Shown: piece after piece, positions 18,802 through 27,420 of the stretch
Layout of the letters: each line of letters starts with the position of its first letter
How positions within the stretch are numbered: the stretch's first letter is position 1
Source: Bermanella sp040371755
Lineage (GTDB): Bacteria; Pseudomonadota; Gammaproteobacteria; Pseudomonadales; Oceanobacteraceae
DNA: 64,000 bases
Assembly (NCBI RefSeq): GCF_040371755.1
Contig: NZ_BAABWE010000001.1
Location: 558,001-622,000, forward strand
Reading direction: 5' to 3'
Notes under the pieces: generated by a model
Told to the model about the DNA's origin: nothing
Database searches by the model: none
The model's input: only the letters and a program-made list of their open reading frames with translations
Translations under genes and position numbers: made by a program

Positions 18802-18873
18802 CTAAGCTATGTATTTAGGCCTTAGCCACTGCCAAACAATGACAATATTGATGGCGATACAAATAAAAAACAT
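18802..18873 (-). CDS. Possible leader peptide upstream of pheS, 23 residues
   Basis: A small frame runs from ATG 18873 to TAG 18804-18802 and reads MFFICIAINIVIVWQWLRPKYIA. It begins with two phenylalanine codons and lies 29 bases before pheS. In E. coli a short Phe-rich peptide (PheM) in the same place controls attenuation. Here the Phe content is lower and no clear ribosome site or terminator follows. It overlaps one arm of the inverted repeat at 18834. It may be chance. Confidence 0.3.
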   Translation of the reverse strand: MFFICIAINIVIVWQWLRPKYIA

Positions 18874-18931
18874 GTGAGACTGACACTCAAGCCACAACTC
18901 GGCTTGGTTTATGCCTATATTGTCATTGTTT
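18834..18931 (-). promoter_or_regulatory. Structured pheST leader with 15-base inverted repeat
   Basis: AAACAATGACAATAT at 18834-18848 is repeated as its exact complement at 18917-18931. In the pheS leader RNA these arms would form a 15-base-pair stem. The 68-base interior holds a smaller hairpin (CAAGCC with GGCTTG). No T run follows, so it is not a simple terminator. A role in pheST control is inferred from position. Confidence 0.5.
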
Positions 18932-18948
18932 TATTTTTCATTTTTAAA

Positions 18949-18988
18949 ACAAAAATAGGGAAAGAGCCAAAATGGCACTTCCCCTATT
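18949..18988 (-). terminator. Terminator after rplT
   Basis: On the minus strand, AATAGGGGAAGTGCC pairs with GGCTCTTTCCCTATT with two mismatches around ATTTT, and a T-rich stretch (TTTTTGTTTT) follows. It separates the infC-rpmI-rplT part from pheST, about 70 bases after the rplT stop. Confidence 0.7.
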
Positions 18989-19058
18989 CGAGACAAGACA
19001 ATTTATAAATAAATTTCTTGTGCTGCCGAACGTCAAACGCTCGGCCTGTTAGCTGGGC

Positions 19059-19412
19059 TTACAGAGAGGCTTTAGCTTTTTCAACTAATGCCGCAAAAGC
19101 GCCTTTTTCATTAACGGCTAAATCAGCTAACACCTTACGATCGATCTCGATAGAGGCATTTTTCAGACCGTTAATAAAGCGGCTGTAAGACAAACCGTTG
19201 ATACGCGCACCAGCGTTGATACGAGCAATCCATAGAGCACGGAATTGACGCTTACGCTGACGACGGTCACGGTATGCATATTGACCAGCTTTGATAACCG
19301 CTTGCTTAGCTACGCGGAATACACGTGAACGTGCACCATAGTAACCTTTAGCTTGCTTTAAAACTTTTTTATGACGACGGCGTGCTACCACACCACGTTT
19401 TACACGAGCCAT
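19059..19412 (-). CDS. rplT: 50S ribosomal protein L20
   Basis: The 117-residue basic protein starts MARVKRGVVARRRHKKVL and contains GYYGARSRVFRVAKQAVIKA and RDRRQRKRQFRALWI, the L20 signature. L20 is needed early in 50S assembly and in some bacteria represses its own operon. It follows rpmI after 29 bases. Confidence 0.98.
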   Translation of the reverse strand: MARVKRGVVARRRHKKVLKQAKGYYGARSRVFRVAKQAVIKAGQYAYRDRRQRKRQFRALWIARINAGARINGLSYSRFINGLKNASIEIDRKVLADLAVNEKGAFAALVEKAKASL

Positions 19413-19441
19413 ATTAAACTCCTCTTAAACCAAATAAATTA

Positions 19442-19639
19442 TTAAACGCCAGGTAGCATACGCTTGATTAGCGGTACATCAGATGCATGAACTTGCAACT
19501 GAGAACGTAATTGACGCTTACGCTTGGTGCTTTTTTTGGTCAAGATGTGAGCACGGTGTGCTTGACGGTGTTTAAAGCCGTTACCAGTCTTTTTGAAGCG
19601 CTTTGCAGCACCACTATGACTTTTGATTTTGTTAGACAT
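19442..19639 (-). CDS. rpmI: 50S ribosomal protein L35
   Basis: The 65-residue basic protein begins MSNKIKSHSGAAKRFKKTGN and ends with VPLIKRMLPGV, typical for L35 (KRFKKTGxGxxKRxxAxxxHILTKKSTKRKRxLR). It lies between infC and rplT in the universal order. Confidence 0.98.
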   Translation of the reverse strand: MSNKIKSHSGAAKRFKKTGNGFKHRQAHRAHILTKKSTKRKRQLRSQLQVHASDVPLIKRMLPGV

Positions 19640-19742
19640 TGTCTAGTTCTCAACTCGCATTGGGTTTATCTACAATAGTGAGTGGTTTACATAAAGGCCC
19701 AAGTAAACTCGGACCCTAACGAAACACTTGATACAGACTCAA

Positions 19743-20285
19743 CTATTTCTTCTTAATGGGTGCTAACACCATGGTTAGCTGACGACCTTCCATCTTAGGA
19801 CGCAGTTCTACGTTAGCGATTTCGCTGAGGTCATCCTCAACACGCTTAAGTAGTTGCATACCCAATTCTTGGTGAGCCATCTCTCGGCCGCGAAAACGTA
19901 GTGTAATCTTGGCTTTGTCCCCATGTTCTAGAAACTTAGTCAGGTTGCGAAGTTTGACCTGATAGTCTCCGTCTTCAGTACCAGGGCGGAATTTAATTTC
20001 CTTCACCTGAGTTTGAACTTGCTTTTTCTTTGCAGCGGCTTTGGCTTTTTTCTCTTCATAGAGCTTTTTACCAAAATCCATGATCTTACAAACGATCGGG
20101 TCACCATCTGCAATTTGTACTAAATCCAGTTCGGCTTCTTGAGCAAGCTGAAGAGCTTCGCTCATAGGTACTACACCTAATTGCTCAGCATCAGCACTAA
20201 TTAGTCGGCATTCCCGAGCTTTGATGTTTTCGTTGATAGATGCCTTTTCAGGACGAGCTCGGCTATTTCTATTATCGCGTCTAAT
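19743..20285 (-). CDS. infC: Translation initiation factor IF-3, ATT start
   Basis: IF-3 binds the 30S subunit and checks the start codon. From the first ATG (20165) the frame would lack the N-domain. Upstream the frame continues without a stop (RRDNRNSRARPEKASINENI, then ARECRLISADAEQLGVVPM). The codon at 20285 is ATT, eight bases after a GGAG ribosome site. With it the protein has 180 residues, exactly the E. coli length. ATT is the known rare start of infC and lets IF-3 repress its own translation. Both domains are intact (C-domain KEIKFRPGTEDGDYQVKLRN). Confidence 0.95.
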   Translation of the reverse strand: MRRDNRNSRARPEKASINENIKARECRLISADAEQLGVVPMSEALQLAQEAELDLVQIADGDPIVCKIMDFGKKLYEEKKAKAAAKKKQVQTQVKEIKFRPGTEDGDYQVKLRNLTKFLEHGDKAKITLRFRGREMAHQELGMQLLKRVEDDLSEIANVELRPKMEGRQLTMVLAPIKKK

Positions 20286-20310
20286 TGTTATTACTCCGTT
20301 TTATTAAAAT

Positions 20311-22224
20311 CTACTGTCCGCGCTTGGCTACATCGTCTTGTAGCAGCTTGGCGAAGTCATCGATACTCATTGATCCGAGGTCTTCACCAGTACGTGTACG
20401 TACGGCGACAGCATTAGAAGCCACTTCTTTGTCCCCTGCAACTAATAAATAAGGGACTTTCTGTAAAGTGTGCTCACGAATTTTAAAGCCGATCTTCTCG
20501 TTTCTCAAGTCCGATTGCACTCTAATACCCTTTTGAGCCAATATTTTCGCAACTTCTTTGATATATTCACCCTGATTATCGGTAATATTGAGCAAAACAG
20601 CCTGAACTGGCGTTAACCATGTTGGCAAACTACCTGCAAATTGCTCGATCAAAATACCAATAAAGCGCTCAAGTGACCCCAAAATCGCGCGATGGATCAT
20701 AACTGGCGTCTGACGATCACCATTTTTATCCACATATTGAGCCCCTAAACGACCCGGCATAGAGAAGTCTAACTGGATTGTTCCGCACTGCCATTCACGA
20801 CCCAGACAATCCGTTAAAGCGAATTCGATCTTAGGACCATAAAACGCCCCTTCGCCCGGCTGATAAGTGAATTCAAGATCACTGGCTTTTAATGCGTCTG
20901 CCAATGCTTTTTCTGCGTTATCCCAGATTTCTTCACTGCCGATTCGTTGCTCAGGACGTGTGGACAGCTTCACTGCCACATCGTTAAAACCGAAAGTCTT
21001 GTATGTATCTAAAATCATAGCGATACAGCTATTTACTTCTTCTAGGATTTGCTCAGGGGTACAGAAGATGTGCGCATCATCTTGAGTGAATGAACGAACA
21101 CGCATCAAACCATGCAAAGCACCTGATGGCTCATTACGGTGACAGCAGCCAAATTCAGCCAAACGCAATGGCAAATCACGATAAGACTTCAACCCTTGGT
21201 TAAAGATCTGGATATGGCCCGGACAGTTCATTGGTTTGATTGCATATTCACGCTTTTCAGATTCTGTGGTGAACATAGCATCTTGGAACTTATCCCAGTG
21301 ACCCGAGCGCTCCCATAACGAGCGGTCCATTACCATGGGCGCTTTTACTTCGTCATAGCCGTATTCGGACAATTTTTGACGAACAAATTTTTCAAGCTCA
21401 GTGTAAATGGTCCAACCTTTACCGTGCCAAAACACCATTCCAGGGGCTTCTTCTTGCCAATGAAATAAATCCAGTGTTTTACCGAGTTTACGGTGATCAC
21501 GCTTTTCAGCCTCTTCCAATAGGGTTAGATAAGCCTTGAGAGCTTTTTTATCCGCCCATGCGGTACCGTAAACACGCTGTAGCATCTTATTATCAGAATT
21601 ACCGCGCCAGTATGCCCCTGCCACCTTCATTAGTTTGAAGTTTTGGCAGAATTTCATGCTAGGTACGTGAGGTCCACGACACATATCGATGTATTCTTCG
21701 TGGTGATATAACGCTGGCTGGTCATCTTTGGCGATGTTTTCGTCCAAAATTTCCATCTTGTAGGTCTCGCCACGTGCTTCAAATGTGTCGCGAGCTGTCT
21801 GCCAAGACCCTACCTTTTTAACAACTTGATAGTTAGTCTTTGCCAACTGAGTCATGCGCTTTTCAAGTTGCTTTAATTCGTCTTCATTGATTGGGAAATC
21901 AGCATCAATATCATAGTAAAAACCATTGTCTATGGTTGGGCCAATGGCCATTTTCACATTTGGCCACAGCTGTTTAATAGCATGACCTAACAAGTGCGCA
22001 CATGAATGGCGAAGTATCTCTAAACCTTCATTGTCTTTAGCGGTGATAATACGTAAATCCGCATCACTTTCGATTAATTCACAAGCATCAACAAGCTGGC
22101 CATTAACCGCTCCAGCAATGGTGGCTTTAGCTAGACCACTGCCAATATCAGCAGCTACATCCATTACAGAAACTGCAGAATCAAACTCTCGCTTAGAGCC
22201 ATCGGGAAGTGTTATAACAGGCAT
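20311..22224 (-). CDS. thrS: Threonyl-tRNA synthetase
   Basis: The 637 residues show all domains: TGS (1-60), the editing domain with HSCAHLLGHAIKQLWP, the class II core (motif 2 near FGCCHRNEPSGALHGLMRVR with zinc-binding cysteine), and the anticodon-binding C-domain. I set the start at ATG 22224 (MPVITLPDGSKREF), with an AGGA site, because E. coli ThrS begins the same way. The frame extends to 22266, but those 14 residues are not conserved. infC follows after 25 bases. Confidence 0.97.
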   Translation of the reverse strand: MPVITLPDGSKREFDSAVSVMDVAADIGSGLAKATIAGAVNGQLVDACELIESDADLRIITAKDNEGLEILRHSCAHLLGHAIKQLWPNVKMAIGPTIDNGFYYDIDADFPINEDELKQLEKRMTQLAKTNYQVVKKVGSWQTARDTFEARGETYKMEILDENIAKDDQPALYHHEEYIDMCRGPHVPSMKFCQNFKLMKVAGAYWRGNSDNKMLQRVYGTAWADKKALKAYLTLLEEAEKRDHRKLGKTLDLFHWQEEAPGMVFWHGKGWTIYTELEKFVRQKLSEYGYDEVKAPMVMDRSLWERSGHWDKFQDAMFTTESEKREYAIKPMNCPGHIQIFNQGLKSYRDLPLRLAEFGCCHRNEPSGALHGLMRVRSFTQDDAHIFCTPEQILEEVNSCIAMILDTYKTFGFNDVAVKLSTRPEQRIGSEEIWDNAEKALADALKASDLEFTYQPGEGAFYGPKIEFALTDCLGREWQCGTIQLDFSMPGRLGAQYVDKNGDRQTPVMIHRAILGSLERFIGILIEQFAGSLPTWLTPVQAVLLNITDNQGEYIKEVAKILAQKGIRVQSDLRNEKIGFKIREHTLQKVPYLLVAGDKEVASNAVAVRTRTGEDLGSMSIDDFAKLLQDDVAKRGQ

Positions 22225-22459
22225 GGTATATCCTATATCAGTGGTGGGGCCTACAGAGCCACACATGGTATTTTACCTATATGCCGACTTCACTTGCTTT
22301 GCAGTTGCAGTTGTACCTACCAAGTACCGCCCACTACATCGCCCAGTGAAAACACACAGGTATCAAAAATAAAGCCGCACATTAAAGCAGAATATCTCTT
22401 TTAGGGGAATATTTTGACTGATTTATCGAAAAAAAAGTCAAGCATATGAGTTACTTAGC

Positions 22460-22494
22460 TTGCAAAGGCATAAGAAATACGTAAAATTCGCCGC
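22460..22494 (+). promoter_or_regulatory. Promoter of tRNA-Val
   Basis: TTGCAA at 22460-22465 and TAAAAT at 22482-22487 are 16 bases apart. The -10 is followed by a GC-rich stretch (TTCGCCGC), the discriminator type of stringently controlled stable-RNA promoters. Start of transcription would be about 26 bases before the tRNA. Confidence 0.55.
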
Positions 22495-22519
22495 ATATTG
22501 GTGATCTTAACCAATTTAT

Positions 22520-22596
22520 AGTCGCGTAGCTCAGTTGGTTAGAGCACCACCTTGACATGGTGGGGGTCGCTAGTTCGAATCTAGTCGCGACTACCA
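22520..22596 (+). tRNA. tRNA-Val (anticodon GAC)
   Basis: The 77-base cloverleaf has acceptor arms AGTCGCG and CGCGACT, discriminator A and an encoded CCA. The D arm is GCTCAGTTGGTTAGAGC. The anticodon stem CCACC/GGTGG holds the loop TTGACAT, so the anticodon is GAC for valine. The T arm is CTAGTTCGAATCTAG. It stands at the left border of the accessory polyester region. Confidence 0.95.
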
Positions 22597-22764
22597 AATT
22601 CCCTCTGCTTTACATTTTCCTAATTAACATAGTCTATTATTTCGTTATAAATACACGTAAAATAACAATGCTTTTATTTGTGTAATTCAAAAGCAGACGC
22701 CCGATATAATAAAACGATAATAATAAAATTAGCTCTACAATAGCTAATAGGTAGGCAATCGCTA

Positions 22765-24369
22765 ATGACTGCAGTATCAACAAACTGGCGAGCAATCATC
22801 CAACCTGTGCATTTTTGGCAACGCACCACTCTAGCATTATTTGGCGGCCTTCTATTGGGGCTACCGCATATACAAGCTGAGTTATATTTAATCTCTTGGA
22901 TTGCACTGATTCCACTTCTAATTGCCATTGAAAATACCAATTTAAAACAAACCTACTTTTTAGGGTTTGTATATGGCTTAGGCCTTTACACTGTGGGTGC
23001 TTTTTGGATTGTGGACTTTCTGCACCTATTTAAAAGCTATGAAGGTGCACAAAATTATGCGTTTTCTTCTTTATTCTGGCTTTACTGCGCACAAATGCCT
23101 GCTTGTTTAGCTATTACCTATCAATGGCTGAAAAGACAACACGTCATCCCTACAACTTTATTGTTTCCAGCGGTCACGGTTTTTTACTTTGCTTGCTTCC
23201 CTGTTTTATTTTCAGCTCAACTTGGTGAAACACAGAGCCAATTTACCACAGCTTTACAGCCCATTGAGTTTTTTGGGGTATATGGTTTAGATTTCATTAT
23301 GGCGCTTTTCACCATCACAATCTTTAATGTGTTACGCGACACCTACTCGGGAAAACAAATTGCCGTCATTGCCAGCACAATGGTGCTTTGGTTTGGCTAT
23401 GGTAGCTATGCAAAACACTCATGGGATGAAACCATGGCTCAGTGGGACACAATTCCCGTAGGTATTGTGCAACCCAACGAAACCCCTGATATCAAAACCA
23501 ACAAGGTGTTTCCGGGGTACAGTCGTACTTACCCCCCTGAAATGGATATGACAGAACGATTGGTAGAGGCAGGAGCCCAGCTGGTTGTATGGCCAGAAGC
23601 AAAATACAAAGGGTATATAAACAGTGCATTTGTTAAAGATGCTTACCTGCATAATCTAAAAGAATTAAACATAGACCTTATCTTCCAAGACATGGAGGAA
23701 TATCAGTTAACACTCAACAATCGTGAAGTTTTTCAAAAATACAATGCCGCAGTGATGATTGATAAAAACGCCAAACAACAGCCTCTTTATCGTAAACAAA
23801 AACGGGTCGCCTTTGGTGAATACGTTCCTTTTATTAGTGACATTCCTGTACTTCGCATGTGGGTTGAAAGTTTTTTAGGCAGCTTTTTGAATGAGATCGC
23901 TAAAGGCCCTGGCCCTGTAACTTTTATATCCGGGCCCATGAAACTTATCCCATTAATTTGCTATGAAACCATGTTCCCTGACTTTGTGGCGAAAGCAATG
24001 CCCGAAAATTCAAGCGGCAGCATTCTTGTTGGCCTCTCAAGTAATGGCTGGTTTGGTAATTCTGTTCAACCTTATCAGCATGTTTATTCTGCCTCTTTAA
24101 GGGCAATAGAAAACAGAAGCCCTATGATTCATGCATTAAATAATGGACCTTCTGTTGTTGTGCTTCCCAATGGCCGCTTTGTATTTATATCAGATTACCA
24201 TCAAGCAGGCGGATACATCGTAGATATGCCATTTTCTAAAGACAGTGGCGGCTCTTTTTTCAGCCGATACCCTTGGGTTGTATTATTTTTAATCTATGGG
24301 ATTTTACTCGTCACAGTAAGCATAAAACTTAAAGCAAAAACAAATTCATCATCTATATTAAAAGAATAA
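22765..24369 (+). CDS. Apolipoprotein N-acyltransferase (Lnt)-like protein, copy 1 of the polyester region
   Basis: The 534-residue protein has an N-terminal block of hydrophobic helices (about 20-215) and a C-terminal nitrilase-type domain, the layout of Lnt. The catalytic triad is present: Glu278 (WPEAKY), Lys344 (LYRKQKRVAFGEYVP) and Cys399 (PLICYETMF), like E267/K335/C387 of E. coli Lnt. Lnt adds the third acyl chain to lipoproteins. This copy is not in the usual corC neighbourhood; it is followed after 19 bases by a lipase-chaperone gene. A close paralogue lies at 27562. Its true acceptor may be something other than lipoproteins; that is inference. Confidence 0.85.
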   Translation: MTAVSTNWRAIIQPVHFWQRTTLALFGGLLLGLPHIQAELYLISWIALIPLLIAIENTNLKQTYFLGFVYGLGLYTVGAFWIVDFLHLFKSYEGAQNYAFSSLFWLYCAQMPACLAITYQWLKRQHVIPTTLLFPAVTVFYFACFPVLFSAQLGETQSQFTTALQPIEFFGVYGLDFIMALFTITIFNVLRDTYSGKQIAVIASTMVLWFGYGSYAKHSWDETMAQWDTIPVGIVQPNETPDIKTNKVFPGYSRTYPPEMDMTERLVEAGAQLVVWPEAKYKGYINSAFVKDAYLHNLKELNIDLIFQDMEEYQLTLNNREVFQKYNAAVMIDKNAKQQPLYRKQKRVAFGEYVPFISDIPVLRMWVESFLGSFLNEIAKGPGPVTFISGPMKLIPLICYETMFPDFVAKAMPENSSGSILVGLSSNGWFGNSVQPYQHVYSASLRAIENRSPMIHALNNGPSVVVLPNGRFVFISDYHQAGGYIVDMPFSKDSGGSFFSRYPWVVLFLIYGILLVTVSIKLKAKTNSSSILKE

Positions 24370-24388
24370 TAATAAATAGGATTTAATT

Positions 24389-25303
24389 ATGAACAATAAA
24401 AAGCTCATACTCGCTGGACTTGCCACTGTGATTGTTATTTCAGGCGTTTCTTTTCTAAATACAGGGTCGGAGATCACCCTGATTGAAAATCAAGAAACAT
24501 CATTGAGTAAGTATGAACCACTCACCTTAGCTGATGTATGGCAAGGAGAAGTTAAAACAAAGAACAGCCGCAACTTAGAAAAAGTTGAAAAAATAACCAA
24601 ACAAGCTGAAGAAGATACACCACAGGAATCTGAAATCACCCTAGATTACAGCTTAATCCATGAAGAAATTGGCAAAATCCGCTTAACTGAAGACGGCAAT
24701 GTCATCGTTGATGACATTGCACTAAAGGCTCTACGTAAGGCCTTTCCTCGAAACCGCTTAAACCATACCCCTGAAATGATCGAAGAGCTTCAAAACATTA
24801 TACTTAAAGGTCTACCAGGATCTGCCGGCGAACAGGCCTCGGAGATTGTTAAAAACTTTTTTGATTTCCAGCAGGCAAAAAAAGAAATGGAACAAGTCTA
24901 CCGGGACATCAATATTGCAAGTGGTGGTCATGAGGAAAAACTTGCTGAGATGAAAATCCTAAGGGAATTATACTTAGGTAAAGAAGTAGCAGAACAACTA
25001 TTTGGCACCGAAGATAGAAATGCTGAAATCATGCTTCGCTCCATTAAAATTGCTAACGACCAAAGCTTAACTCCGGAAGAAAAAATCGAAAAGCGTGCTC
25101 AATTAAACAAGGAATTCATTAAGCCTGACGTTAATAACTGGGAAAATCGATACAGCGCCTATCGAGCTGAATTAAAAAGCATTAATTTAGCGGACCTTGA
25201 AAAAGAAGATAAAAAAGCAGCTATTAACGATTTACAGGAAAAACACTTTAATAAAGACGAAATTGAGACCATTTCTAAATCTAATATATCTCTAGATTTT
25301 TAA
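24389..25303 (+). CDS. Lipase chaperone (Lif/steric foldase) family protein, long form, module 1
   Basis: The 304 residues start with a membrane anchor (about 6-23) and a variable linker rich in Glu/Lys. The helical Lif body follows: mini-domain 1 (HEEIGKIRLTEDGNVIVDDIALKALRKAF, about 91-119), the extended middle with LRELYLGKEVAEQLFGTED (191-209), DQSLTPEEK (224-232), and the C-terminal part WENRYSAYRAEL (251-262) with LQEKHFNKDEI. Lif proteins fold secreted lipases in the periplasm. The classic Lif motif RxxFDY(F/C)LSAxGE is replaced by ALRKAFPRNRLNHTPEMIEE, so it is a divergent member. It comes directly after the Lnt-like gene and directly before a shorter homologue. Confidence 0.7.
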   Translation: MNNKKLILAGLATVIVISGVSFLNTGSEITLIENQETSLSKYEPLTLADVWQGEVKTKNSRNLEKVEKITKQAEEDTPQESEITLDYSLIHEEIGKIRLTEDGNVIVDDIALKALRKAFPRNRLNHTPEMIEELQNIILKGLPGSAGEQASEIVKNFFDFQQAKKEMEQVYRDINIASGGHEEKLAEMKILRELYLGKEVAEQLFGTEDRNAEIMLRSIKIANDQSLTPEEKIEKRAQLNKEFIKPDVNNWENRYSAYRAELKSINLADLEKEDKKAAINDLQEKHFNKDEIETISKSNISLDF

Positions 25304-25305
25304 CT

Positions 25306-25980
25306 ATGAAACTCCCATCCACAACCAAAAACACTGTAATCCCTTCGGTCTCCATTGTATGTGGATATGCAATGGTTATCGCAGGTCTTGTATATACTCA
25401 TGATTGGGAATTCGAGACCAGTGATACCAGCCTCACATGGAAACAACCCACAATTAGTACCAGACAACCGTGGATTTCACCTGAAAATTACGATGTTCAA
25501 TTCGAGAGAATTGAACGATCCCTAGGTGAAGTTCAATTCACATCCAAAAATCAAATAGTCTTAAATACTGAAACCGCAGGTGCTTTAGAAAGAGCAATTG
25601 GGTATATGTCGAAGCAATCAAACAAAGATCAGCTAGAGAGAATCGAGTTTTTACTTGATAAAATATTTCCTAGTCGGCACCACAACAACCTACCAGAAAT
25701 AGCACTTAACTATCGTGACTACCTAATAGCTCAAGAGGTATTAGATAAGGGAACAATTCTCAAAACACTGGACGATTCCGAACAAGCTCTCAAAGCCCAA
25801 ATAGCACTCAAGGAGCAGTATTTAGGCAAGGAAATTACTGAATTACTATTCAAAGACAAACATGCCATGGCGTTTTACATTATAAACCGGAGAAAAATCA
25901 TAACCGACAGCACCCTTACTCCCGAACAAAAAGAAAACAAACTCTCAGAATTACAAAACACAATTCAAGTGAACAATTAA
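25306..25980 (+). CDS. Lipase chaperone family protein, short form, module 1
   Basis: The 224-residue protein has a short cytoplasmic end and one membrane helix (about 10-29). A periplasmic helical part follows that matches the middle of Lif proteins: FERIERSLGEVQFTSKNQIVL, NYRDYLIAQEVL, LKEQYLGKEITELLFKDKH and DSTLTPEQKENKLSEL. It stops there, so the second mini-domain of Lif is missing. It starts two bases after the long form and shares its ribosome context, so the two are made together. It may be a partner half of a two-part foldase. Function is inferred from homology and place. Confidence 0.6.
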   Translation: MKLPSTTKNTVIPSVSIVCGYAMVIAGLVYTHDWEFETSDTSLTWKQPTISTRQPWISPENYDVQFERIERSLGEVQFTSKNQIVLNTETAGALERAIGYMSKQSNKDQLERIEFLLDKIFPSRHHNNLPEIALNYRDYLIAQEVLDKGTILKTLDDSEQALKAQIALKEQYLGKEITELLFKDKHAMAFYIINRRKIITDSTLTPEQKENKLSELQNTIQVNN

Positions 25981-25989
25981 TCTGCATAA

Positions 25990-26024
25990 AAAAAGCCGCT
26001 TACTATCGGATAGTAGCGGCTTTC
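25990..26024 (-). terminator. Shared terminator between chaperone module 1 and hydrolase A
   Basis: AAAGCCGCT and AGCGGCTTT pair, extended by a partly matched ACTAT/ATAGTA inner stem. On the minus strand a T run follows. It lies between two convergent genes and can stop transcription from both sides. Confidence 0.8.
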
Positions 26025-26078
26025 ATTGTTTAACTTTAAGTGTTTACCCCAAAGTCAGACCTTTCACTTTACAATGTA

Positions 26079-27020
26079 TTAGTAGTTACAGTTATCGCGG
26101 TACTCAGAGATATTGTAATCAGACTCGAAGTTAGGGCCACATAGGAACTGGCTATAACGAGTGTCTTTATCAATAAAGCGTTTCATCCAAGCGATACCGT
26201 TACGCCCTAGGATATCTTCATCAGAGTAACCAGAGTTTGCACAGTAGTGACTACCGTTGTTGATCTCCAAGAACGCTTTAGGGGTAGAGTTCGGAATATC
26301 GTAATAGAAAGGAGAAGCGTGAATACCAACTGCGGCTACTGCATCGCTTTCACAAGCAATGATAAAAGTAGGTGTAGTAATTTCATCAAAGCTATTAAAG
26401 CCAGAATAATAAGGCGCTTGAGGGATGATTGCATCAATATCGCGCTCAGTAGCTAGTTTAAGCGTACCACCGCCACCCATAGACCAACCGATTACACCAA
26501 CACGATCTGCATCAACAAGTCCGTAAATTGGAGAAGAGCTGTCATTGCCTTCGTCAATAACATGATCCAGTGCAGCACTTAACTGATCGGCACGGCTATT
26601 TGGTTGATCATAAATGCTGTTTGTATCAATAGTAATAACGGTAAAACCCCAAGACGCTAAACGCGGTCCCCACCATTTAATACTGCTTTCATAAGATACA
26701 TAACCAGGAATAACTGCAATAACACCTTGTTGACCACCTGATTCAGTTGAGTAATGGATGGTACCACCACCAAAACCGCTTGCTGCATAGTTAGAAACAT
26801 TGATTGTTCTCACTGAGTATGGGCCGCTGTTTGCCTCTAGTTGAGAAGTAGATGGTACAGAACCACGTTCGAAACCATTCGAACAATCATTACAAGGAAT
26901 ACTTGAACTACCACCACCTGTGCCACCACCTGTACCACCACCAGTAGAAGCGAATACAGAAGTCGAAAGCAGAAGAGCACCTGTAGCGAGGGCCAAACTT
27001 GATTTATTAAGTAGTTTCAT
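26079..27020 (-). CDS. Secreted PETase-like polyester hydrolase A
   Basis: The 313 residues follow the Ideonella PETase over the whole mature length. The signal peptide ends after VFA (24). A Gly-rich spacer and a CNDC pair (Cys43, Cys46) follow, then the alpha/beta hydrolase. The triad is Ser180 (GWSMGGGG), Asp226 and His258, with oxyanion residues Tyr107 and Met181. Two disulfides of the PETase type are expected: Cys223-Cys260 and Cys294-Cys311. Trp185 and Ser238 of Ideonella PETase are Tyr204 and Tyr259 here. The natural substrate is probably an ester polymer. Convergent with chaperone module 1. Close copy at 33159. Confidence 0.85.
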   Translation of the reverse strand: MKLLNKSSLALATGALLLSTSVFASTGGGTGGGTGGGSSSIPCNDCSNGFERGSVPSTSQLEANSGPYSVRTINVSNYAASGFGGGTIHYSTESGGQQGVIAVIPGYVSYESSIKWWGPRLASWGFTVITIDTNSIYDQPNSRADQLSAALDHVIDEGNDSSSPIYGLVDADRVGVIGWSMGGGGTLKLATERDIDAIIPQAPYYSGFNSFDEITTPTFIIACESDAVAAVGIHASPFYYDIPNSTPKAFLEINNGSHYCANSGYSDEDILGRNGIAWMKRFIDKDTRYSQFLCGPNFESDYNISEYRDNCNY

Positions 27021-27076
27021 ATTTATATCCGAGAGTTGTTATTGTTATTGTTTTGTACCATTTCGATACACTACAA

Positions 27077-27082
27077 ATACTA
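27077..27082 (-). promoter_or_regulatory. -10 element of hydrolase A
   Basis: TAGTAT on the minus strand, exactly 21 bases downstream of the dyad. No good -35 hexamer is present, as expected for an activator-dependent promoter. The start of transcription should be near 27070, giving a leader of about 50 bases with GGA before the ATG. Confidence 0.5.
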
Positions 27083-27103
27083 TGAAATTCACCGGCTCAA
27101 AAC

Positions 27104-27119
27104 TGTCACATAGGTGACA
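27104..27119 (-). promoter_or_regulatory. Dyad operator of hydrolase A (TGTCAC-N4-GTGACA)
   Basis: Perfect six-base arms around CTAT (minus strand). Its centre falls at about -41.5 from the predicted start. Similar dyads at the same spacing stand before the other two hydrolase genes. The 16-base form TGTCA-N6-TGACA has the geometry of CRP/FNR-family sites; the regulator is not identified. Confidence 0.6.
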
Positions 27120-27420
27120 TTTTCACCTTATCTAATGCATTAGTGCTAGACCAAATAGCTATAAGGCCTTATTTTAATTACACTTAACCTATAACTCCTC
27201 AACCATTTATTCCTTTTCGTTATTTAAAGGTCCATAAGCTTAATGTGCGCTGGTCCATTAATAAGTGAAAAAAATAATTTATAACTACATATAAGTTAGA
27301 ATAATCACCACTCTACCCCTTACCTACCCTTCCGCGACTATCTAGAATGTCGCCCCCAACCCTTACTTACAAAAAATCAATAATATAGAGGGAGGTTTCA
27401 AATCCACTTTCCATTTTATT

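Noticed and set aside
19024..19050. Hairpin GCCGAGCG/CGTTCGGC right after rplT
   Set aside because: One mismatch and no T run on either strand; the better terminator is at 18949-18988.
22765..24369. Idea that the first Lnt-like gene is the housekeeping lnt
   Set aside because: The neighbourhood lacks corC/ybeX, a second copy exists 3 kb away, and both are linked to chaperone genes. It is not excluded, because the rest of the genome is not visible.
27331..27350. Short likeness (CGCGACTA and nearby CTAG) to the 3' end of tRNA-Val, a possible attachment site
   Set aside because: Only eight bases agree in order, no integrase gene is present, and the match is expected by chance in a window of this size.
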